A DNA stretch of 64,000 bases from Oribacterium sp. KHPX15 (GTDB lineage Bacteria > Bacillota > Clostridia > Lachnospirales > Lachnospiraceae): the NCBI RefSeq assembly GCF_900107835.1, contig NZ_FNRG01000024.1:1-64000 (forward strand), in the 5' to 3' direction. The notes under the pieces are model-generated. The model saw only the letters and a program-made list of their open reading frames with translations. It was not told the DNA's origin and made no database searches. The translations under genes were made by a program, and so were the position numbers. The first letter of the stretch is position 1, and each line of letters starts with the position of its first letter. Positions 1-8,278 of this stretch are shown piece after piece.

Positions 1-1
1 T

Positions 2-298
2 TCAGCAGTTCAGTACAGCGCATCACTTGAGACAACATCAGTAGTAAGAGCAAACGAGATCACAACTAAGTTCTCACACACAAGACCGGACGGGACAGAC
101 TGGTACACAGTTAATGCAAACCTTCAGTACGGCGAGAACCTTGCAGAAGGCTACAACACAGCGGATGACGTAGTTAACGCATGGATGGCATCACCTACAC
201 ACAGAGCAAACATCTTAAAGCCGGACTTCAAAACATGCGCAATCTCAACAACAACTCAGAACGGAAGAACATACTGGGCACAGGAATTCGGAATCTGA
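2..298 (+). CDS. CAP-domain (SCP/PR1-like) secreted protein, C-terminal part
   Basis: The open frame enters from the left edge and ends at TGA 296-298, leaving 98 residues. They match the second half of a bacterial CAP domain: an FSHTRPDG segment, the YGENLAEGY motif, then AWMASPTHRANIL and a final YWAQEFG strand. CAP proteins of this type are usually secreted or surface-anchored; the signal peptide and any cell-wall module lie outside the window. The molecular role of bacterial CAP proteins is poorly defined. The gene is followed by a strong terminator and so ends its own transcript. Domain assignment is firm; function is not. Confidence 0.85.
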   Translation, partial: SAVQYSASLETTSVVRANEITTKFSHTRPDGTDWYTVNANLQYGENLAEGYNTADDVVNAWMASPTHRANILKPDFKTCAISTTTQNGRTYWAQEFGI

Positions 299-343
299 TA
301 AAAAGATAATAAACCTCTCCTTATAAAATATACCTCCATACAT

Positions 344-381
344 AAAAGACTCTATCGGAACCAAATCCGGTAGGGTCTTTT
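344..381 (+). terminator. Intrinsic terminator after the CAP gene
   Basis: AAAAGACTCTATCGGA pairs with TCCGGTAGGGTCTTTT (two G-T wobbles), followed by T's. The stem closely resembles the terminator at 41492-41527, so both appear to come from one terminator family. Confidence 0.85.
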
Positions 382-451
382 AGCTGGTTTATTCACCTTT
401 GTAAATAACCCTTTGGATGTTTTATCAGATAAATATTTGCCATGTAGTCTG

Positions 452-460
452 TGATACAAT
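452..460 (+). promoter_or_regulatory. Extended -10 promoter for the NlpC/P60-like lipoprotein gene
   Basis: TGATACAAT is an extended -10 element (TGn + TACAAT) 57 bp upstream of the start at 517. I see no convincing -35 at normal spacing, which is common for extended -10 promoters. Confidence 0.4.
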
Positions 461-516
461 AGAAATCAGTTCAGTTACTGAAAATATCATAAATTAGCAA
501 TATAAGGGAATTAAAA

Positions 517-1761
517 ATGAAAAAAATATCCGACAAAAAAATAAAATCCTTACTAATATGTGTTGTGGTTATATTCACAGCGTTTTTTATTGTATCGTGT
601 GGGGATGAGATGATCTTTCCAAGGGAATCAGACGCAGAAAAAGTTACTACCACGAATGCAGTGTATCTTGGGATTAAAAATTATGGACAGGAGGAGGTCA
701 ATAAGGATAATAAAGACAGCTTCCAGTACATGTTTGAAATAGATGGCAAAGAGAGTACTTTCCGGATGGATAATGGAACCGTAAATGAGGATGGGGCATA
801 TGATTATCCAATTCAGAATATTCTGAAGGAAGGATACAGCTATTTAGTTGGTATAAGCGGTAATACTATCATTTCGGCGGAAGAGACAGGAGACGAAGAA
901 GTGAGCTATGTACCTAAGGTCCAGGGAACTCCGGGAAAACGTACGCTTTTAAATTTTTTAAAGACCGCAATGATGCCTGTCGGAACAACGCTGTATATTT
1001 ATGGCGGTGGCTGGGACTGGCAGGATGTAGGTTCCGCAATACAGACGAGAACAATCGGTGTTTCGCCGGACTGGGTAAAGTTTTTTGATGAGCATGATGA
1101 GGATTTTACCTACAAGTCAAAAGACGGGAATGAAGATAATTCCGATCCTTCAACCAGCTATTATCCTTATGGCGGATATAATGAATACTATTACGCAGGT
1201 CTGGACTGTTCCGGGTATTTAGGCTGGATTTTGTATAATACCTTTGAAACAGAGAATGGGAGAGATGGTTATGTGGGTGGCTCCACCGGTATTGCAAAAA
1301 GGCTCTCTAAAATGGGCTTCGGCGAGTGGACACAAAATGTCAAAGCACCGGACGGAAAGAACGGATATGAGATGAAGGCAGGGGATGTCATGAGTATTAA
1401 CGGTCATGTGTGGGTAAGCCTCGGTACCTGCGATGACGGTAGTGTGGTCATAGTCCACAGTACACCTGCAAACAGCAGAACAGGGCAGCCCGGAGGTGGC
1501 GTGGAGATCAGTGCAATCGGAACCACAAAAGACTGCAAGGCATATATTCTGGCAGATCACTATATGTCAGAGTACTATCCCAAGTGGTATGAAAGGTATC
1601 CGGTAAAACTGGCTGAACCTGAAGTGTACTTCACTTTTGAGGGTGAAAATGCCGGTCGTTTTACCTGGAATACTGAAAATACTACAGATGGAATTACGGA
1701 TCCGGAAAGGGTAAGTGAGAAAAGCCCGGAGAATGTTCTGAAAATGTTGTTTGCAGAATGA
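517..1761 (+). CDS. Lipoprotein with NlpC/P60-like cysteine peptidase domain
   Basis: 414 residues. A basic N-terminus and hydrophobic stretch lead to a lipobox ending at Cys28 (FIVSC), so the protein is probably anchored outside the membrane. The C-terminal half carries an NlpC/P60-like signature: GLDCSGYLGW with candidate nucleophile Cys231, then AGDVMSINGHVWV with candidate His297. Such domains usually cleave cell-wall peptides. Residues 30-180 match nothing I recognise and may be a binding module. The gene is monocistronic, with an extended -10 promoter at 452. The domain is more divergent than typical P60 enzymes, so peptidase activity is inferred. Confidence 0.7.
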   Translation: MKKISDKKIKSLLICVVVIFTAFFIVSCGDEMIFPRESDAEKVTTTNAVYLGIKNYGQEEVNKDNKDSFQYMFEIDGKESTFRMDNGTVNEDGAYDYPIQNILKEGYSYLVGISGNTIISAEETGDEEVSYVPKVQGTPGKRTLLNFLKTAMMPVGTTLYIYGGGWDWQDVGSAIQTRTIGVSPDWVKFFDEHDEDFTYKSKDGNEDNSDPSTSYYPYGGYNEYYYAGLDCSGYLGWILYNTFETENGRDGYVGGSTGIAKRLSKMGFGEWTQNVKAPDGKNGYEMKAGDVMSINGHVWVSLGTCDDGSVVIVHSTPANSRTGQPGGGVEISAIGTTKDCKAYILADHYMSEYYPKWYERYPVKLAEPEVYFTFEGENAGRFTWNTENTTDGITDPERVSEKSPENVLKMLFAE

Positions 1762-1908
1762 ATGATAAGGGTGCCAGGGACTCTTACATACCTGCCAGGC
1801 TTCAGGCGCTAATGGTGCCGGAACTCTTGTTATCACAACTCATGATATTGAAGATTACCAGATTGCAGCATAAGAGATGCTTTATTTTTGGGACGGAGGA
1901 ACAAGTTT

Positions 1909-2847
1909 ATGAATCAGAAATTATTAATAGAGTTTAAAAATCATATCGATTTGGGGGATCTGATAAAAAAATATAATCACAGCTTCGATGAGTATGTAAC
2001 AATGCAGATCGGCTTTGATGGAAACGTTTATATTTTATTCAATAAAAACATTCCGGAACGAATAGATGGAATGTTTGTTCCAACAGAGTCAAACAGTAAT
2101 TATTCTGTTTTGCTATTACAGATTGACTGGAATGAAGAAAAAATAATAAATGAAAAGTATTATGATCTTGGAGTTCAGAAGATGAATTACAGCTTTGTCC
2201 AGCCAATTTCTGAGGGCCTTCTTTTGGTATCTTCGAGATGCAGATTTAATAAAGGAAATCCGGAAAATAATGCTGCAATAGTTGATTTTAATGGAAATAT
2301 AATCGATGAATTCTGTCTTGGAGATGGGATATCTCATTGCTTTGTTCATCCTGATTTAGGAATTGTTATCGGGTACTTTGATGAAGGTGTCTTTGGAAAT
2401 TACGGATGGAATAATCCGCTAGGTGCATGTGGTGTCAGGGTCTGGGGAAGAGGCGGTCAGGATATATGGCAAGCAGACAAAAATATCTATGATTGCTATG
2501 CTATGAATATAAGTGAGACAGGGACTATCTGGTATTACTACTATGATGAATTTAAACTTGTCAATGCAAGTATAAACAATTCTTGCGAAAGAGAATACAT
2601 TCCTGAAATAGACGGAGCGGTGTCTCTTATTATTTCAAAAGATAATCTCACAATAATGATGGATAAAGGATACGATGCCAATGATGAATTCGTGGCAAAA
2701 AAGATAATAGACGATAAGCTTTGCGATGAAGTGAATATTAGCTTTATGTATCAGGGGAAATGCCGTAAAGTCAGTTTGATTTCTTCATATGGTTCCAAAG
2801 CTGCATTTGTTGAAAATGGAACTTGTTTATTTTTAAGAAGTTTCTAG
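1909..2847 (+). CDS. Hypothetical protein, 312 aa
   Basis: I do not recognise this family. I place the start at ATG 1909 because GGAGG lies nine bases upstream; a TTG at 1888 would also be in frame but has no ribosome site. There is no signal peptide or membrane segment, so it is probably cytoplasmic. The sequence is rich in Asn, Tyr and Ile with recurring short beta-strand-like stretches (FDGNVYILF, GNIIDEF), which could suit a beta-propeller or immunity-like protein, but no repeat is clear enough to claim it. The preceding 110 bp contain a short open tail that might be a relic of another gene. Confidence 0.6.
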   Translation: MNQKLLIEFKNHIDLGDLIKKYNHSFDEYVTMQIGFDGNVYILFNKNIPERIDGMFVPTESNSNYSVLLLQIDWNEEKIINEKYYDLGVQKMNYSFVQPISEGLLLVSSRCRFNKGNPENNAAIVDFNGNIIDEFCLGDGISHCFVHPDLGIVIGYFDEGVFGNYGWNNPLGACGVRVWGRGGQDIWQADKNIYDCYAMNISETGTIWYYYYDEFKLVNASINNSCEREYIPEIDGAVSLIISKDNLTIMMDKGYDANDEFVAKKIIDDKLCDEVNISFMYQGKCRKVSLISSYGSKAAFVENGTCLFLRSF

Positions 2848-2900
2848 CTTGAGCCTTTGAGCAGATTCAGACATAAATCCTCTGAAGGGACTTTTGAAAA

Positions 2901-4018
2901 ATGAGTATTGAAATAGACAGTATAGTAAACACTTTCGTTGAGCTTAGCCGAATCGATGGTATCAGCTGCAAGGAACGACAAGTTGCAGATCACCTCATAA
3001 AAATATGGGGTGATTTTGGCGTAAGATTAATCGAAGACTCAGTCGGAGTAAAATTCGGTGGTGATACCGGAAATCTTTACGGCTTTATTCCGGGAACCGG
3101 AACAAAAAAAGATGCGGAGCCGATCCTTTTCTGTGCACATATGGATACGGTATCTCCGGGCCTCGATAAAAAAGTGATACTTCATGATGACGGTCGTATA
3201 ACAAGCGACGGAACCACTGTTCTGGGAGCCGATGACAGAGCAGCACTTACATGTATCTATGAGGCCTACAAAAAGATTCTTGAAGAAGGGCTCGATCATC
3301 CTCCGATCGAACTTTTATTCACCGTGGCTGAAGAGTCCTACGGATTGGGATCAGATGCCTTTGACTATTCCATCATTAAATCAGAAAAAGCCTTTGTACC
3401 CGATGCCAGCGGTGATTTTGGAGTCTACTCATCCCAGGAGCCGACACTTGTTAATTTTGAAATAGAGATTTCCGGACGCTCTGCACATGCGGGATTCGAG
3501 CCGGAGAATGGCATTAATGCATTGGCCATAGCGGCACAGGCTGTTAGTAAAATAAAGCAGGGCTGGACAAACGACCACACTACTTTGAATTTCGGGACCA
3601 TCAAAGGCGGCACAGTTAGTAATGCGGTTCCCTCATCAGTAACCCTGACGGGAGAGGTCAGAAGTTCTGTTCATGAGGAGGCGCTCTCCACAGTAGAGCA
3701 TATAAAAAATGTCTTTGAAACGGAGGCTGCACATATAGGCGGGAGCATCAGCATGGACAGTGCTCCAAAGATCTACACCTACAGGATAGATCCTGAATCC
3801 CAAAGTCTGAAGCTTTATGAAAAAGCTCTTGCTGCTTTTTCTCTAAAGCCCGTACCAAAAAATCCTTCGGAGGCAGCGACAACAATATGCTTATCAGAAA
3901 GGGTATAGATGGTCTTTGCATATTCAATGCCATGCACGATATACATACCGTAAACGAGTACACTACGGTGGAAGAGCTGAAAAAAACAACTGAGCTCATA
4001 AAACTATTGATGTCATGA
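2901..4018 (+). pseudogene. M20-family tripeptidase (PepT-like), frameshifted near the C-terminus
   Basis: Frame 0 runs from ATG 2901 to TAG 3906-3908 (335 aa). It has M20 zinc-site motifs: [23 protein letters not shown] with the catalytic Glu, and SAHAGFEP in the dimerisation domain. After the six-A run at 3857-3862 the last zinc-ligand region continues in the -1 frame as [16 protein letters not shown], then [13 protein letters not shown], ending at TGA 4016-4018. A functional enzyme would need both frames. The junction reads A-AAA-AAT in frame 0, a possible -1 slippery heptamer. The options are a base lost from the A run, a sequencing error, or programmed slippage. Without the tail the enzyme lacks a metal-binding histidine and should be inactive. 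Confidence 0.8.
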
Positions 4019-4091
4019 AGTCATGCTTTTTGAATGAAATAAAATGTGATAAATAACGCTAAAAGTGCCTCATAAAATGTGATGATGTTTA

Positions 4092-4120
4092 TTGAAGTGG
4101 CTATTATTTTGTGATAATAT
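4092..4120 (+). promoter_or_regulatory. Putative promoter of the AAA/DUF4143 ATPase gene
   Basis: TTGAAG at 4092-4097 and TAATAT at 4115-4120 are separated by 17 bp. The predicted transcript start, near 4127, lies just before the ribosome site GGAGGT used for the TTG start at 4140. The leader would be very short. Confidence 0.4.
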
Positions 4121-4139
4121 GTGCTTGGAGGTAAAGAAA

Positions 4140-5474
4140 TTGTATTACAGACGAAAGATTGATGATTATTTAAGTAATTGGAAAGCGGATCCAGCGCATA
4201 AACCTCTTATAGTAAAGGGGGCACGACAGATTGGTAAAACAGAATCAATCATGCATTTTGCTAAGGCTAATTATGAAAATGTTGTATATATAAATTTTGC
4301 TTTAGAGAAGAAATTCTCGCAAATACTTGCAGATGGATATGATGTTGCAAGTGTTATAAAGAATATATCATTGGCTGATCCATCTATAAAGTTTGTCCCT
4401 AACAAAACGGTTATCATTTTTGATGAAATTCAGGAAAACCCCGATGTTGCAACAACACTTAAATCATTTAAGATAGACGGTAATTATGACGTTATTTGTA
4501 GTGGTTCTATGCTAGGAATTAATTATAAGAAGATTCATAGTAATAGTGTTGGGCATAAAACGGACTATGAGATGTATTCAATGGATTTTGAGGAATTCCT
4601 TTGGGCTAAGGGCTATAATCAAGAGCAGATTGACTCAATCTTATCTCATATGATAGAACTCAAGCCATTTAATGATAATGAGTTAGCTATTTTTAAGAGT
4701 TTATTCCTTGATTATTGTGTACTGGGAGGAATGCCGGATGTCGTAAAACTATATATTGAAACCGGAACATTTTCTGGAACTCTCGATGTACAGGAACAGA
4801 TTAGGCTTGATTACGAAGAAGACATAAGAAAGTATGCAGAAGGTCTTGATCAAACTAAAATTATAAGCGTTTATAGAAGCGTTCCTGCTCAGCTTGCAAA
4901 GGAAAACAAGAAGTTTCAGTTTAATAAAATTTCGAAGAATGCCCGTTCAAGAGAATATACCGGATGTATAGAATGGCTTATTGATGCTGGCGTTATAACT
5001 GAGTGTAATTGTTTACAGTATCCTGAGTTGCCATTAAAGGGAAATATCGAGGAAAGTAAATATAAGTTGTACTATCCCGATACTGGATTATTGGTATCTG
5101 CATTAGACGCGGAAGCCCAAGAGGATTTGAGAGTTAATAAAAATCTTGGCGTATATAAAGGTGCTCTTTACGAAAATTTTGTGGCAGAGGCTTTTGTTAA
5201 GCAAGGTTTAGGACTCTTTTATTATAAGAAAGAAAACTCAACATTAGAGGAAGATTTCTTTGTAAGGACTCAGAATAATTTGATTCCAGTCGAAGTTAAG
5301 TCAAATAGTGACCAGTCAAAATCATTATCTTCGCTGATAAAAAATGAGAACTATAGCGATATCTCATATGGGATAAAGCTGGGAGACTTCAATGTTGGTA
5401 ATGCAAATAACATATATACTTTTCCATATTTTTGTGCATTCAAGACGAAAGAGTATTTAAAGAAAAGGGATTGA
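4140..5474 (+). CDS. AAA ATPase with DUF4143 domain
   Basis: About 444 residues. The N-terminal ATPase domain has a Walker A (VKGARQIGKTES) and a Walker B (VIIFDEIQE), followed by the SGS and LGGMP motifs typical of the AAA_14/DUF4143 family. The C-terminal DUF4143 part resembles restriction-endonuclease-fold domains, including a PVEVKSN stretch near the end. I choose TTG 4140 because GGAGGT sits seven bases upstream; earlier in-frame TTG 4092 and ATG 4119 overlap a likely promoter. Members are common, often multi-copy accessory genes of unknown role, sometimes linked to mobile DNA or defence. The gene is visibly more AT-rich than its neighbours, which suggests acquisition. Confidence 0.85.
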   Translation: MYYRRKIDDYLSNWKADPAHKPLIVKGARQIGKTESIMHFAKANYENVVYINFALEKKFSQILADGYDVASVIKNISLADPSIKFVPNKTVIIFDEIQENPDVATTLKSFKIDGNYDVICSGSMLGINYKKIHSNSVGHKTDYEMYSMDFEEFLWAKGYNQEQIDSILSHMIELKPFNDNELAIFKSLFLDYCVLGGMPDVVKLYIETGTFSGTLDVQEQIRLDYEEDIRKYAEGLDQTKIISVYRSVPAQLAKENKKFQFNKISKNARSREYTGCIEWLIDAGVITECNCLQYPELPLKGNIEESKYKLYYPDTGLLVSALDAEAQEDLRVNKNLGVYKGALYENFVAEAFVKQGLGLFYYKKENSTLEEDFFVRTQNNLIPVEVKSNSDQSKSLSSLIKNENYSDISYGIKLGDFNVGNANNIYTFPYFCAFKTKEYLKKRD

Positions 5475-5557
5475 TCGAAAATTAACGTCGTAAGGAAAAG
5501 AGGCACAGGCAGCTATCGCCGAGTGGCGGGAAGATAATAGATGGGACAGGAGAGATT

Positions 5558-6175
5558 ATGACAGAATATGAACGAATGAAGAAGGGTTTAATCTATGATC
5601 CCGGAGATGCTGAGATAATGAAAGAACAGGTCCCGTTCCAGGATAAACTCTGGGAATTTAATCAGCTAAAACCTTCTGATTATGAGAAGAAAGAACTATA
5701 TATGAAAGAGGTTTTTGCAGAATGTGGAGAAAGATGTTATATAGAGCTGCCTCTTCATGCTAACTGGGGAGGACATCATGTTCACTTTGGAAGTGGAGTA
5801 TATGCCAACAGTAATCTTACTCTGGTGGATGATGGTCATATTTATGTTGGGAATAAGGTGATGTTTGGACCAAACGTAACTATCGCTACTGCAAATCATC
5901 CTATAGAAGCTTCTTTAAGAGCCAAGGGACTGCAATACAATAAGGATGTCCATATAGGGGATAATGCATGGATAGGTGCTAATACTGTAGTCTGCCCCGG
6001 AGTAACAATCGGACATGATACAGTTATCGGCGCGGGAAGCGTTGTTACAAAAGATATCCCGGATGGATGTGTAGCATTTGGAAATCCCTGTAAAGTACAT
6101 AGACGTGTCTCTGACCATGATATGGAATATTTCTATAGAGATGAGAAGATTGATTGGGAAAACCTGAAAGATTAA
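5558..6175 (+). CDS. Sugar O-acetyltransferase (maltose/galactoside acetyltransferase family)
   Basis: 205 residues, the normal length for the Maa/LacA family. An N-terminal Mac-type segment (YERMKKGLIYDPGD) leads into a left-handed beta-helix of hexapeptide repeats (VGNKVMFGPNVTI, IGDNAWIGANTVV, IGHDTVIGAGSVV). The catalytic His lies in ATANHP. These enzymes move acetyl from acetyl-CoA to a sugar hydroxyl in the cytoplasm as soluble trimers. The physiological sugar cannot be read from sequence. The gene stands alone and ends in a terminator at 6184. Confidence 0.92.
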   Translation: MTEYERMKKGLIYDPGDAEIMKEQVPFQDKLWEFNQLKPSDYEKKELYMKEVFAECGERCYIELPLHANWGGHHVHFGSGVYANSNLTLVDDGHIYVGNKVMFGPNVTIATANHPIEASLRAKGLQYNKDVHIGDNAWIGANTVVCPGVTIGHDTVIGAGSVVTKDIPDGCVAFGNPCKVHRRVSDHDMEYFYRDEKIDWENLKD

Positions 6176-6183
6176 TGTAATTA

Positions 6184-6208
6184 CCCCGGCTCTAAAGAGT
6201 CGGGGTTT
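6184..6208 (+). terminator. Terminator after the O-acetyltransferase gene
   Basis: CCCCGGCTC / GAGTCGGGG with a 4-nt loop, followed by TTT. It lies between convergent genes. Confidence 0.75.
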
Positions 6209-6266
6209 AAAAGGTTTATGATGATTATTTCTCCTCGGATTATAACACTTAAAATCTAAACGATTC

Positions 6267-8267
6267 CTAAGTGATTTTCATATATGTGACCGCGCAGTAT
6301 CCGGGGGATAGGATCTGACGGACAGATAATCGGAAATTATCTCCGCTCACTATGTCTGTAAAGTCGTTCTCCACGGTCTCACCGTTTATTGCCGCGCGCT
6401 TTACGTTCTGGAACCATGATTCCTCAATATAGGGATAAAGCGTTCTGACTCTTTGCCCGATGACCGAAGCGGCCGAACACCTTCCGTATTCCTCATATTT
6501 GTGGTTAACGTAGATGATTTCTGCGTCATACAGCTCGCTGTGCTCCGAATGGATCACATGGTAAACGCTGTAAGAAATGGGAAGATCATCGAAGAGGTGA
6601 AAGTCTTCCGCCCTGGGTGTCTGCAGCCGATTCCTGTCAGCCGCCTTTTTCTTCTGTGAGATATACAGCACAATCAGGTACGCCAGCAACGCCGCGACAA
6701 GCATTGCAAACAGGATACCCGGATTCTGCCTGAGGAAGCTTTGCAGGCTGATTCCGGCATCTTTCGTGTAATAGTAGGTTAGCGCTGCATTGACGGAAGG
6801 CGCCGGAATAGCACCCGCAGTCTTGGTAAGGATAGAATACAGAACCGTATCCGTCCGGTTTACCGCAAAGCAGTAGTCCATCTCCACACCGGTAGACCAG
6901 GTGGTAAGGTGGTATTTGTCACACAGGTTGGAAATGTTATTGAAGCGGTAATTGCTGATCAGCAGGCAGTCAGCATGCCCGTCCGCAATTGCCTTGAGGC
7001 ATTCAGGTGTATTTGAAAAGTAGATAGCGCGCCATTTGGGGAAATGATCCAGCAGGAACTTGTCGTAGTTGGGATTGCCCACGTTTACCGCAACGGTCAC
7101 ACGTTCTTTGCTTGCAAACAGATTCAGATCAGACTCGCGTATCACCGCTGACATATCCGTGCGCATCAGTGCTGGCGTAATAAATACGCCGCTCAGCTCG
7201 CCGTCATATTCGGTCAGATTATTGGGAAACACACAGTCTACCTCTCCGCGCTTCAGCGCCTCCATGGCGTCTTCAGCTGTGGCGTAGCAAGTCGGTTCAA
7301 AATCGATATGGGCATTTTCCATACAGTTTGAAGCGATGTCCAGATAATCCTTCAGTGCGCCGGTCAGTTCTCCCGTCTTCGGATCCTGTGCGCAGAATGC
7401 CAGATAGTTGTCCTGATACCCCACCCGGACAGAGCCGTGAGAGGAAAGCCATTTGATTTCCTCTATGCTGAGATAACGGTTCGGGGCAGTGGTCTGCAGG
7501 TACTTGGCGTGCAACTGATGGTTCAAAGACACATTCTCATCCTGCACCCGATTCATTGCGTTGTTCAGCTCCATCAGAAGATCGGGACGCGATTTGCTGA
7601 CGGCAAAAAAGAAATCGGATGTGCCAATCCTGCATATCGGTACGGCATACTCCTTGTCGAAAAATCCGCCGGGAGATAAATACATATCTATATCGCCGTG
7701 AACCAGCTTGGCAATATTTTCATCCTCATTGCCAGTCATCTCCACGATTTCCGCTTGGACCCCGTTTGCCTCCATCCACTCCCGAAACAGGTCGATCTGG
7801 ATGCTGTCACGGTTTGCGCCGACCTTTTTTCCGTTGAATGTGGAATAGTCCTCCGGGGAAATCTTCGTATGATTGGGCGATACGAAGAGATAATACTCCT
7901 CTGAGCCCATGGGAAGGGAAGAATACAGCATTTGTTCCGCCCGTTCTGCGGTATAGGACACATCGCTCAAAAGGTCAATCCTGCCATCCTCCAGCATTTG
8001 GAGAAGCTCAGGCCAGCTTTTCTCCACATATTCATAGGTCCAGCCCGAATAGGCGGCGAGCTTCTGCTGGTAATCATAGGAATAGCCGGAACGTCGGCCG
8101 AGTTCATCCTTCATGTTGAACGGTGATTCAAACCATCCTACGCGGACGATTTTTTCTGGCTCCTGCGCATAAGCGCAGGTCAGCGGAAGCAGTATCGCTG
8201 TCCATGCCGCCAGTGTCAGCAGAAGCGCCAAACGCAGTATTTTGGAGTTCTGTTTTGTCTGCTTCAT
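6267..8267 (-). CDS. Membrane receptor with two SBP_bac_3 domains and a C-terminal PAS-like domain
   Basis: 666 residues. A signal peptide (about 1-34) is followed by two tandem amino-acid-type solute-binding domains (about 38-265 and 275-500), a membrane segment near 510-535 (LFAMLVAALLAYLIVLYIS) and a cytoplasmic PAS-like domain to the end. Unlike BvgS-type receptors it has no histidine kinase, GGDEF or methyl-accepting output. It follows the dCache-GGDEF gene by 11 bp in the same transcript, with its GGGAGG site overlapping that gene's stop, so the two are probably made together. I infer it senses a solute and signals through the neighbouring cyclase, but no direct evidence of contact is visible. 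GC content is higher here than in flanking genes. Confidence 0.8.
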   Translation of the reverse strand: MKQTKQNSKILRLALLLTLAAWTAILLPLTCAYAQEPEKIVRVGWFESPFNMKDELGRRSGYSYDYQQKLAAYSGWTYEYVEKSWPELLQMLEDGRIDLLSDVSYTAERAEQMLYSSLPMGSEEYYLFVSPNHTKISPEDYSTFNGKKVGANRDSIQIDLFREWMEANGVQAEIVEMTGNEDENIAKLVHGDIDMYLSPGGFFDKEYAVPICRIGTSDFFFAVSKSRPDLLMELNNAMNRVQDENVSLNHQLHAKYLQTTAPNRYLSIEEIKWLSSHGSVRVGYQDNYLAFCAQDPKTGELTGALKDYLDIASNCMENAHIDFEPTCYATAEDAMEALKRGEVDCVFPNNLTEYDGELSGVFITPALMRTDMSAVIRESDLNLFASKERVTVAVNVGNPNYDKFLLDHFPKWRAIYFSNTPECLKAIADGHADCLLISNYRFNNISNLCDKYHLTTWSTGVEMDYCFAVNRTDTVLYSILTKTAGAIPAPSVNAALTYYYTKDAGISLQSFLRQNPGILFAMLVAALLAYLIVLYISQKKKAADRNRLQTPRAEDFHLFDDLPISYSVYHVIHSEHSELYDAEIIYVNHKYEEYGRCSAASVIGQRVRTLYPYIEESWFQNVKRAAINGETVENDFTDIVSGDNFRLSVRQILSPGYCAVTYMKIT

Positions 8268-8278
8268 CGGTAACCTCC

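Noticed and set aside
1769-1873. Short open tail ending ..GAGTLVITTHDIEDYQIAA, possible relic of a gene
   Set aside because: Looks protein-like but too short to assign, and no start or ribosome site; could be chance.
5475-5557. Gene-like stretch reading AAIAEWREDNR between the ATPase and acetyltransferase
   Set aside because: Only about 23 codons, without a start or recognisable family.
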